From JBDSTZ01 sp039927975 (GTDB lineage Bacteria; Pseudomonadota; Gammaproteobacteria; Burkholderiales; Burkholderiaceae_D), in the NCBI GenBank assembly GCA_039927975.1, contig JBDSTZ010000361.1, forward strand, positions 1 to 8,843: DNA of 8,843 nt, in the 5' to 3' direction. Under the pieces are notes generated by a model that had not been told where the DNA came from, did not search any database, and saw only the letters and a list, made by a program, of their open reading frames with translations. Made by a program: the position numbers and the translations under genes. Below, in pieces: positions 1 through 8,260 of this stretch; the stretch's first letter is position 1, and each line of letters begins with the position of its first letter.

Positions 1-1305
<1,305 letters not shown>

Positions 1306-1325
1306 CCGGCCCGTTGTTCCCGCTG

Positions 1326-1355
1326 AAAAAGGCGCCCTCAGGGGTGCCTTTTTTT
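1326..1355 (+). terminator. Rho-independent terminator after ftsH
   Basis: An 11-bp stem pairs 1327-1337 (AAAAGGCGCCC) with 1342-1352 (GGGTGCCTTTT), with one G-U pair and a 4-nt loop TCAG. A run of seven T at 1349-1355 follows the GC core. It lies 21 bp after the ftsH stop and only 26 bp before the folP start codon. Confidence 0.9.
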
Positions 1356-1381
1356 CGTTGTCACCACGCCGGTTGAGTTTC

Positions 1382-2218
1382 ATGGCCCACTTTCTGCAAT
1401 GCGGCCGTTTCGGCCTCAAGCTCGACAACACGCCGCTGGTGATGGGCGTGCTGAACGTCACACCCGATTCGTTTTCCGACGGCGGGCGCTTCCGGTCGCT
1501 CGAATTCGCCTTGTCGCGGGCCGAGGAAATGATCGCCGAAGGTGTCGGCATCATCGACATCGGCGGCGAATCGACCCGCCCGGGCGCGCCCAGCGTGCCT
1601 CTCGACGAGGAATTGCGCCGCGTGATGCCCGTCATCTACGCACTGCGCGACCTCGGCAAGCCCTTGTCGGTCGACACCACCAAGCCCGACGTCATGCGCG
1701 AAGCCTTGATCGCGGGCGCCGACATGATCAACGACGTCAATGGTTTCCGCGCGCCGGGCGCGCTCGACGCCGTGCGCGACAGCGATTGCGCCCTGTGCGT
1801 GATGCATATGCAGCGCGACCCGCAAACCATGCAGCAACAGCCCGACTACCAGGATGTGGTGGGCGAGGTGGGCGATTTCCTGCTTGAGCGGGTCGAGTCG
1901 CTGGCCGCGGCCGGCATCGCGCGCGAGCGCATCTGCGTCGATCCCGGCTTCGGCTTCGGCAAGACGGTCGAGCACAATTACGCCTTGCTGCGTCAACTGG
2001 GCGATATCGAGGCGCGCACAGGGCGGCCGATTCTGGCCGGTCTTTCGCGAAAATCAATGATCGCCGCCGTCACCGGGCGTCCAATCGAACAACGCCTGGC
2101 GGGAAGTTTGGCCGGGGCATTGGCGGCAGTCGCACATGGCGCTAAAATTGTGCGCGTGCATGATGTTGCCGAAACAGTCGATGCATTCAAGGTCTGGCGC
2201 GCCGCCACGGTCGCTTAA
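1382..2218 (+). CDS. folP: Dihydropteroate synthase
   Basis: Condenses p-aminobenzoate with 6-hydroxymethyl-7,8-dihydropterin pyrophosphate to give dihydropteroate in folate synthesis; cytosolic TIM barrel and the sulfonamide target. The 278-residue product has the family's usual length (E. coli 282). Motifs in order: GVLNVTPDSFSDGG at 22-35, GGESTRPGA at 61-69, SVDTTKP at 96-102, INDVNGF at 116-122, MHMQ at 141-144, DPGFGFGK at 187-194, LSRKS at 221-225 and RVHDV at 258-262. The residues matching E. coli N22, D96, N115, D185, K221, R255 and H257 are present. F31 and P67, the usual sulfonamide-resistance positions, carry the sensitive-type residues. The frame is open further upstream into ftsH, but ATG 1382 (MAHFLQ) gives the normal N-terminus; its ribosome-binding site is weak. 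Spacing of 36 bp with no terminator suggests co-transcription with glmM. Confidence 0.97.
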   Translation: MAHFLQCGRFGLKLDNTPLVMGVLNVTPDSFSDGGRFRSLEFALSRAEEMIAEGVGIIDIGGESTRPGAPSVPLDEELRRVMPVIYALRDLGKPLSVDTTKPDVMREALIAGADMINDVNGFRAPGALDAVRDSDCALCVMHMQRDPQTMQQQPDYQDVVGEVGDFLLERVESLAAAGIARERICVDPGFGFGKTVEHNYALLRQLGDIEARTGRPILAGLSRKSMIAAVTGRPIEQRLAGSLAGALAAVAHGAKIVRVHDVAETVDAFKVWRAATVA

Positions 2219-2254
2219 ACAATTTAATTATTCAATTCACATAAAAGAGTCAAC

Positions 2255-3592
<1,338 letters not shown>

Positions 3593-3631
3593 GCCGACAA
3601 GGTCGCCGGCCAGGCTAATTAGCGTGCGACA

Positions 3632-3660
3632 TTGACGCCGGGGCTGCGACGCGGTATTAT
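3632..3660 (+). promoter_or_regulatory. Sigma70 promoter for tRNA-Pro
   Basis: A -35 box TTGACG (3632-3637; 5 of 6 consensus) and a -10 box TATTAT (3655-3660; 5 of 6) are separated by exactly 17 bp. The expected transcription start is about 3666-3668, one to three bases before the mature tRNA-Pro 5' end at 3669. Confidence 0.82.
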
Positions 3661-3668
3661 CTTGTCTT

Positions 3669-3745
3669 CGGAGTGTGGCGCAGCCCGGTAGCGCACCTGG
3701 TTTGGGACCAGGGGGTCCAAGGTTCGAATCCTTGTACTCCGACCA
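3669..3745 (+). tRNA. tRNA-Pro (anticodon TGG)
   Basis: A 77-nt cloverleaf with encoded CCA. The acceptor CGGAGTG (3669-3675) pairs with TACTCCG (3735-3741), with a G-U at position 7; A3742 is the discriminator base. The anticodon stem CCTGG/CCAGG closes loop TTTGGGA (3701-3707), placing anticodon TGG at 3703-3705. The T-arm carries GGTTCGAATCC. It reads CCA and, by wobble, other CCN proline codons. It sits between its own promoter and its own terminator, so it looks like a single-gene transcription unit. Confidence 0.97.
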
Positions 3746-3756
3746 CAGTTTCACAG

Positions 3757-3791
3757 ACGGGCTGTCAGCGATGACGGCCCGTTTTCATTTT
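3757..3791 (+). terminator. Rho-independent terminator after tRNA-Pro
   Basis: ACGGGCTGTCA (3757-3767) pairs with TGACGGCCCGT (3772-3782) over 11 bp with one G-U pair. The loop is a GNRA-type GCGA, and TTTTCATTTT follows. It starts 12 nt after the tRNA-Pro CCA and separates it from tRNA-Arg. Confidence 0.88.
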
Positions 3792-3823
3792 CGCGAGCAT
3801 TTTATTCGCGCGCGTCACCAAGA

Positions 3824-3900
<77 letters not shown>

Positions 3901-3922
3901 AAGACGATCCAAAGTGTGCTGT

Positions 3923-4154
3923 TCAGCGTGCTCCATGGATGATTTCTTTCAACGCGAGATCGCGCCCGGTGTCCTGGCAGTATTCGACGTTGATGGAGTC
4001 TTTTGTCCGTCAGATTCAAGCACAGCCCACAATCATCTTCTTCGTCCGATGCTGGAATTTTTATTGTCAGCACTTGTTCAAGACCTTCCTGTGTCAGGCA
4101 TGGCAGCGTAGCCCGTACGTCGTTGCGCTTGACAAATTCAGTGAGCCAACCCAT
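3923..4154 (-). pseudogene. Possible decayed small ORF with a +1 frameshift
   Basis: Read on the - strand from ATG at 4154-4152, one frame gives a protein-like stretch (MGWLTEFVKRNDVRATLPC and onward to LCLNLTDK), then loses that character. The next frame, between stops at 4012-4010 and 3925-3923, contains DSINVEYCQDTGRDLALKEI and ends IHGAR-stop. The two join cleanly if one A is removed from the AAAA run (plus-strand TTTT at 4001-4004), giving a 76-residue product. I do not recognise the family. No ribosome-binding site is visible before 4154. It may be a broken gene, a sequencing error in a homopolymer, or chance. Confidence 0.3.
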
Positions 4155-4360
4155 GAGCGGCAAACACCATCGTGGACATCGTGCGATACGGAAACGATGG
4201 AAAAAGTGTCGCCCCCCGGCTTGATCTCTCCTAAGTTTCCGACTTAAAAACCTTGTTTTCGAACAAAATCCAAGCGGATACCGCGACCGAGAATAGAGTG
4301 CTGCCCATGCCACTGTGACCCACGGCGCGGCTTCCCCCACCTATCCTGAACGTTGCCCAT

Positions 4361-4364
4361 GGAG
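4361..4364 (+). promoter_or_regulatory. Ribosome-binding site that decides the start of the SGNH hydrolase
   Basis: GGAG lies 6 nt before ATG 4371. The in-frame alternatives TTG 4353 and ATG 4359 have no Shine-Dalgarno-like sequence in front of them, and the GGAG overlaps the ATG at 4359 itself. Confidence 0.6.
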
Positions 4365-4370
4365 TCTTTG

Positions 4371-5357
4371 ATGCGCCAGGTATACGAATATCATCCGGTC
4401 GTCGGTTACCGTTTTCTTCCCAATCTCAAGGCGAGGATTCCGCATGAAGGCGGCGGGTATTTGCTTGAGGTGAACGAGACCGGCTTCCGCTCCGATCGCC
4501 CGTTTGTCCGCCGCGCCGTGCCGGGTTTCCGGCGCATCCTGTTTTTCGGCGATTCGTTCACCGCCGGCGATGCGGTGGCCAACCACCAGCGCTATACCGA
4601 TCTGCTCGAAACCAGCCTGCCGGCGACCCACACCTATAACTACGCGCTGTCGTCCACCGGTACCGACCAGCAATATCTCGCATGGCGGGAGTTTGCCCGC
4701 GACATCGAGCACGACGTCACCGTGCTGGCCATTTTTGTCGAGAACATGCGGCGCGTCCGTGCGCGCTACCGGCCCCATCGCGATGCATCCGGGCGTGAAC
4801 GGATTTATGCCAAACCCTTCTATCTTCTCGATGGCGACGCGCTGACGCTGCACCACGTGCCGCCGCGCGCCGAGCCGTTCGACATGGATGACATGGCTGC
4901 GACTGAACAGGCTGCGGTCGACGTCGGCGGCCGTTTCGCCTTCCTGCGCAAGGTCGTGAACAAGGTCGGCGCCAACGACGCGGTGCAGCGACTGACGCGC
5001 TACCAGCCGCTGCCCGAATATGACGCCGCCACCAGCGCCGGCTGGCGCCTGATGCGCGCCATTCTGACCCAATGGATCGGCGCGATCGAGGGGCAGGTGG
5101 TACTGATGCCGCTGCCGTTGCCGCAGCATCTGGACCAGACTTGCGACGCCGCGCCGTATCAGGCGCGCTTCGCCGAGCTTGCCGCCGAACTCGGTTGCAC
5201 GCTGCACGACCCCTTGCCGGACTTTCTATCCTACGGGCGCGAGCAGCGCCGCGCATTCCGCTGGAAGAACGACATCCATTTCACCCCCGAGGGCCACCGT
5301 GCCTTGGCCAAGTCGCTGCAACCGGTGTTGGCAAACCTGCTCGCCCAGCCTGCCTAA
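4371..5357 (+). CDS. SGNH/GDSL-type hydrolase family protein
   Basis: Predicted cytosolic serine hydrolase or esterase of 328 residues, with no signal peptide or membrane segment. The N-terminus has the HPVVGYRFLPN and VNETGFRSD motifs (8-18 and 34-42) seen before the catalytic domain in many glycan-cluster SGNH proteins. Block I is FFGDSFTAGD (58-67) with S62 as nucleophile. N90 to Q100 resembles block II. Block III is atypical: FVENM (122-126) where GND is usual, keeping the asparagine N125. The catalytic C-terminal motif is DIHFTPEGH (301-309), a D-x-H arrangement with D301 and H303. Start ATG 4371 is chosen for its GGAG; ATG 4359 or TTG 4353 would add 4 or 6 residues. It is first in a tight operon, 15 bp before the carbamoyltransferase, so its substrate is probably the same molecule (for example an acyl group on a glycan). 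The exact substrate is unknown. Confidence 0.82.
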   Translation: MRQVYEYHPVVGYRFLPNLKARIPHEGGGYLLEVNETGFRSDRPFVRRAVPGFRRILFFGDSFTAGDAVANHQRYTDLLETSLPATHTYNYALSSTGTDQQYLAWREFARDIEHDVTVLAIFVENMRRVRARYRPHRDASGRERIYAKPFYLLDGDALTLHHVPPRAEPFDMDDMAATEQAAVDVGGRFAFLRKVVNKVGANDAVQRLTRYQPLPEYDAATSAGWRLMRAILTQWIGAIEGQVVLMPLPLPQHLDQTCDAAPYQARFAELAAELGCTLHDPLPDFLSYGREQRRAFRWKNDIHFTPEGHRALAKSLQPVLANLLAQPA

Positions 5358-5372
5358 AACAAAGGATTCACC

Positions 5373-7220
5373 ATGTCGAAACTGGTACTTGGCATATCGG
5401 CGTTTTATCACGATTCCGCCGCCGCCCTGGTGCGCGATGGCCGCATCGTGGCGGCCGCGCAGGAAGAGCGTTTCAGCCGAAAAAAGCATGACCCGCGCTT
5501 TCCCGTCAACGCCATCAACTACTGCCTGGAAGCCGGGTTCGTCGATGGCGCCGAGCTCGACGCCATCATTTTCTACGACAATCCCCTCCTGACACTTGAC
5601 CGGGTGGTCGAAAACGCCCTGTCGAGCGGGGCGGCGGGCCGCGCGCAGTTCGTCGAGGCGGCCGGACAGATTCTCGGCGACAAGATCCTCATCAATGAGC
5701 AAGTGCTGCAGGCGACCGGGTCGCTGGGCCGGGAAGGGCGCGTGCTGTTCGCTGAACATCACACCGCGCACGCCGCCAGCGCCTTCTATCCCTCGCCCTT
5801 CGAACGGGCCGCCATCCTGACCATCGATGGTGTCGGCGAATGGGCTACGACCAGCCTGGGCAGCGGCGATGGCCGGGTCGTCAGGTTGTTTAACGAAATC
5901 AATTATCCGCACTCGCTGGGACTGCTCTACAGCGCGTTCACCTATTTCTGCGGCTTCAAGGTCAATTCCGGCGAATACAAACTGATGGGCCTGGCGCCCT
6001 ACGGCGAGCCGCGTTACTACGAGCGGATTTGCAGCAGCCTGATCGATATTCGCAGCGACGGATCCTACCGGCTCGACACCGACTTTTTCTCCTACCTCGA
6101 TGCGATGGAAATGACCGGGGAGCGGTTCGCCGAACTGTTCGACGGTCCGCGCCGCACACCCGAATCACCGATCACGCGGCGCGAGATGGATCTGGCCGCC
6201 AGCGTGCAAAAAGTGACCGAGGAGGTCATGTTGCGCACCGCGCGCCACCTGCGCCGGCTCACCGGCGAAAGCAAGCTGGTGATGGCCGGCGGGGTGGCCT
6301 TGAATTGCGTGGCCAACGGCAAGCTGCTCGCCGCCGGCATCTTCGACGAGATCTGGATCCAGCCGGCCGCGGGCGATGCCGGTGGCGCCCTGGGCGCGGC
6401 CTTGCTGGCCAATCATATGTACTTCGATCAGCCGCGCGTCCATGCCGGCGGCGGCGCCGATGCCCAGCAGGGGAGCTATCTGGGACCGGCCTATTCGCCT
6501 GCCGAGGTGAGCGCCTTCGTCACTCGCCACGCCTATCCGCATCGGAAGATCGCCGACCGCGCCCTGCGCCTGCAAGCGATCGCCGCCGCCCTGGCCGAGG
6601 GGAAGATCGTCGGCTGGTTTTCCGGCCGCATGGAATTTGGCCCGCGTTCGCTCGGCGCCCGCTCGATCCTCGGTGATCCGCGCAGTGTCGGCACCCAGGC
6701 CACCATGAACCTGAAGATCAAGTACCGCGAATCGTTCCGCCCGTTTGCGCCGAGCGTGCTGCGCGATCGCTGCGCCGACTATTTCGAACTCGATGTCGAC
6801 AGTCCCTACATGTTGCTGGTGGCGCCGCTGCGCGCCGAACGCCGCCTGGCGATGAGCATGGAGGCGTTCCAGGCCGGCGACGATGACATGATGGGCGTGA
6901 TCAACCAGGCGCGCAGCGACGTGCCGGCGATCACCCATGTCGACTATTCCGCCCGCATTCAGACGGTGGGGCCCGACAGCCATCCCGAGTATCACGCGCT
7001 GCTCAGGGAATTCGACAAGCTCACCGGCTGCCCGATGCTGGTCAACACCTCGTTCAATGTGCGCGGCGAGCCGATCGTGTGCAGTCCGGAAGATGCTTAC
7101 CGCTGTTTCATGCGTACCGAGATGGACTTGCTGGTCCTGGAAGATGTCCTGCTGTGGCGCCATGAACAGCCGGGTTTTGATGAGCACGACAACTGGAGAG
7201 AAACCTATGAACTCGATTGA
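5373..7220 (+). CDS. O-carbamoyltransferase, NodU/CmcH/TobZ family
   Basis: Predicted to activate carbamoyl phosphate with ATP as carbamoyl-adenylate and pass the carbamoyl group to a hydroxyl of a sugar or natural product; cytosolic, 615 residues, normal family length. The N-terminal Kae1-like domain shows GISAFYHDSAAAL (7-19), QEERFSRKKHD (30-40), the metal-site motif EHHTAHAASAF (128-138), ILTIDGVGEW (148-157, D152), GEYKLMGLAPYGEP (200-213), MAGGVALNCVANGK (304-317) and the phosphate loop QPAAGDAGGALGAAL (330-344). The C-terminal YrdC-like domain has WFSGRMEFGPRSLGARS (415-431), FRPFAPSVL (455-463) and VNTSFNVRGEP (557-567). All signature elements are intact. ATG 5373 follows AAAGGA (5361-5366) at 6 nt. 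It starts 15 bp after the hydrolase stop and overlaps the next gene by 14 bp. The acceptor is not deducible. Confidence 0.93.
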   Translation: MSKLVLGISAFYHDSAAALVRDGRIVAAAQEERFSRKKHDPRFPVNAINYCLEAGFVDGAELDAIIFYDNPLLTLDRVVENALSSGAAGRAQFVEAAGQILGDKILINEQVLQATGSLGREGRVLFAEHHTAHAASAFYPSPFERAAILTIDGVGEWATTSLGSGDGRVVRLFNEINYPHSLGLLYSAFTYFCGFKVNSGEYKLMGLAPYGEPRYYERICSSLIDIRSDGSYRLDTDFFSYLDAMEMTGERFAELFDGPRRTPESPITRREMDLAASVQKVTEEVMLRTARHLRRLTGESKLVMAGGVALNCVANGKLLAAGIFDEIWIQPAAGDAGGALGAALLANHMYFDQPRVHAGGGADAQQGSYLGPAYSPAEVSAFVTRHAYPHRKIADRALRLQAIAAALAEGKIVGWFSGRMEFGPRSLGARSILGDPRSVGTQATMNLKIKYRESFRPFAPSVLRDRCADYFELDVDSPYMLLVAPLRAERRLAMSMEAFQAGDDDMMGVINQARSDVPAITHVDYSARIQTVGPDSHPEYHALLREFDKLTGCPMLVNTSFNVRGEPIVCSPEDAYRCFMRTEMDLLVLEDVLLWRHEQPGFDEHDNWRETYELD

Positions 7221-7581
7221 GGCGCAGCACGAGCTGGAACAGGTGACCGGCGACTTGTTCGACGAGGTGTTGATGCCGATCGCCGAGCGGATGCGGGCGA
7301 ACGGCAAGGCGCCATTTCCGCTCGCCCCGGATGTGTCGCAGCTGAGTTATTACGTGCGACGCAGGCGCAGCGCCATGACGCACGACGATTTCAGATCGGG
7401 GTCCTGTGCCGACGCCGGCGAGCTGGCCGTGCGACTGGCCGCGCTGTGGGACACGCTGGGCCGCGTCGAGCTAAGCCAACATGCGGCGCGCTTCGCCGAG
7501 CTGGCCGAGACCGCGAAACGGTTGCGCGCCGCCAGCGTCCCGGCGGCCCAGCTCTCGCCCTATGTGTACGCGATGTTTTGA
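7207..7581 (+). CDS. Small protein of unknown function, translationally coupled to the carbamoyltransferase
   Basis: 124 residues with no family I recognise. ATG 7207 lies inside the carbamoyltransferase gene (14-bp overlap with its stop) and has a good ribosome-binding site, GGAGAG at 7195-7200, so translational coupling is likely. The frame is open further upstream only as a shadow of the carbamoyltransferase. The protein looks soluble and mostly helical: an acidic N-terminal helix (about 1-30), a short PFPLAPD turn (36-42), SYYVRRRR (47-54) with a basic cluster, and a long alanine-rich helix pair (about 70-110). It ends exactly in PYVYAMF. That tail resembles, from memory, the terminal PFIYTLF of DUF5989, a ~50-residue membrane protein found next to such carbamoyltransferases, but this protein has no membrane helix. 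It may be a partner or substrate adaptor of the carbamoyltransferase (inference). Confidence 0.8.
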   Translation: MNSIEAQHELEQVTGDLFDEVLMPIAERMRANGKAPFPLAPDVSQLSYYVRRRRSAMTHDDFRSGSCADAGELAVRLAALWDTLGRVELSQHAARFAELAETAKRLRAASVPAAQLSPYVYAMF

Positions 7582-7678
7582 CACCGGTGGCGGGCGACGA
7601 CGCCGCGCGACATGCGCCCGCAGGCCGAAACCGGCTTGCAGGCGGTCGCAGGCCGGCGCCGCCGCGGTGATTTGCCCC

Positions 7679-7707
7679 TTCAAGAGCGGGCGAAAATCGC
7701 GTATCGT
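7679..7707 (+). promoter_or_regulatory. Weak candidate promoter upstream of yjdM
   Basis: TTCAAG (7679-7684; 3 of 6 consensus) and TATCGT (7702-7707; 4 of 6) are spaced 17 bp apart, 80 bp before the yjdM start. They lie in a 205-bp gap (7582-7786) that otherwise shows no gene and no T-tailed terminator. Matches this weak occur by chance. Confidence 0.3.
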
Positions 7708-7786
7708 GCTGTCTGCGTCACCAGAACCGCGGCGCCGGTTCCACACCATCATCCCCATCGACTATCCATCAACTGAAAGACTATCC

Positions 7787-8128
7787 ATGCCCGCACTACC
7801 TTCGTGTCCGAAGTGCCATTCCGAGTTCACCTACGAAGACGGCGGCCAGTTCGTCTGCCCGGAATGCGCCCACGAGTGGCCGCTGCAAGCGGTCGCCGCA
7901 GTCGAAGAGGGCGCGAAGGTCTATCGTGATGCGGCCGGTAATGTCCTGCAGGACGGCGACACCGTCTCCGTCATCAAGGATCTCAAGCTGAAAGGTTCCG
8001 GCGGGGTGGTCAAGATGGGCACCAAGGTCAAGAATATTCGGCTGGTCGACAGCGACCACGACATCGACTGCAAGATCGATGGCTTCGGCGCCATGAGTTT
8101 GAAATCGGAATTCGTCCGGAAAGTGTAA
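7787..8128 (+). CDS. yjdM: Zinc-ribbon protein YjdM (formerly PhnA)
   Basis: A 113-residue complete homologue of E. coli YjdM (111 residues), a small cytosolic protein once named PhnA. Despite that name, it is not the phosphonoacetate hydrolase; its role is still poorly defined. The N-terminal zinc ribbon has CPKC (7-10) and CPEC (24-27), and conserved segments YEDGGQFVCPECAHEW (16-31), DGDTVSVIKDLKLKG (56-70) and the C-terminal GTKVKNIRLV, DIDCKIDGFG and LKSEFV blocks match the family closely. ATG 7787 is preceded by GAAAGA (7775-7780) at 6 nt and gives the expected N-terminus; the longer open frame upstream is not coding in character. It is 205 bp after the previous gene and 132 bp before the next, so it is probably its own transcription unit, unrelated to the carbamoyltransferase operon. 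Confidence 0.95.
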   Translation: MPALPSCPKCHSEFTYEDGGQFVCPECAHEWPLQAVAAVEEGAKVYRDAAGNVLQDGDTVSVIKDLKLKGSGGVVKMGTKVKNIRLVDSDHDIDCKIDGFGAMSLKSEFVRKV

Positions 8129-8221
8129 CTCGAACAATGTTTTCCTCGCGCGGAGGCGGCCCTGTTCGGCTGAACCGGACGGCTCGCTTTACCGCTGAGA
8201 ACACGTTATGCTGAGGGCTCA

Positions 8222-8244
8222 GGCCGAGCACCTTGCCCTCGGCC
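8222..8244 (+). promoter_or_regulatory. Stem-loop in the leader of the TonB-like gene
   Basis: GGCCGAG (8222-8228) pairs with CTCGGCC (8238-8244), a perfect 7-bp stem with a 9-nt loop, ending 16 nt before ATG 8261. No T-run follows, so it is not an intrinsic terminator. A leader RNA structure is possible, but in DNA this GC-rich it may be chance. A weak TATGCT -10-like box is at 8209-8214 or nearby, without a convincing -35. Confidence 0.3.
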
Positions 8245-8260
8245 GGCCAACGCCGTCCGC

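Larger units (their letters stand above)
3901..4370. other. Gene-poor, lower-GC spacer between tRNA-Arg and the hydrolase operon
   Basis: No convincing intact gene is seen on either strand. By hand count 214 of 420 bases (51%) are G or C over 3901-4320, against about 65-70% in the flanking genes. The long - strand frame across it runs through antisense tRNA-Arg and is not a gene as it stands. Contents noted: a possible frameshifted ORF on the - strand (separate entry), a small inverted repeat TTGTTTTCGAACAA with a UUCG-type loop near 4253-4266, and only weak promoter-like matches, for example TTGTTT near 4253 and GATACC near 4277. No copy of the tRNA-Arg 3' end is visible, so there is no attachment-site evidence. 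Confidence 0.6.

Noticed and set aside
4129..4157. Perfect TTGACA at 4129-4134 as a promoter for the hydrolase operon
   Set aside because: The hexamer 17 bp downstream is CATGAG, a poor -10 box, and the start would be over 200 bp before the gene.
4300..4310. CTGCCCAT near 4301, matching the tRNA-Arg 5' end, as an attachment-site remnant
   Set aside because: Only eight or nine bases match, it corresponds to the 5' rather than the 3' end of the tRNA, and no integrase is present.
6165..7307. A 380-codon - strand open frame opposite the carbamoyltransferase
   Set aside because: Same cause: it is antisense to conserved coding sequence, rich in His, Gln and Arg, with no recognisable domain.
8141..8160. 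CCTCGCGCGGAGG inverted repeat after yjdM as a terminator
   Set aside because: The stem is only 4 bp with a GC loop and no T-run follows on either strand.
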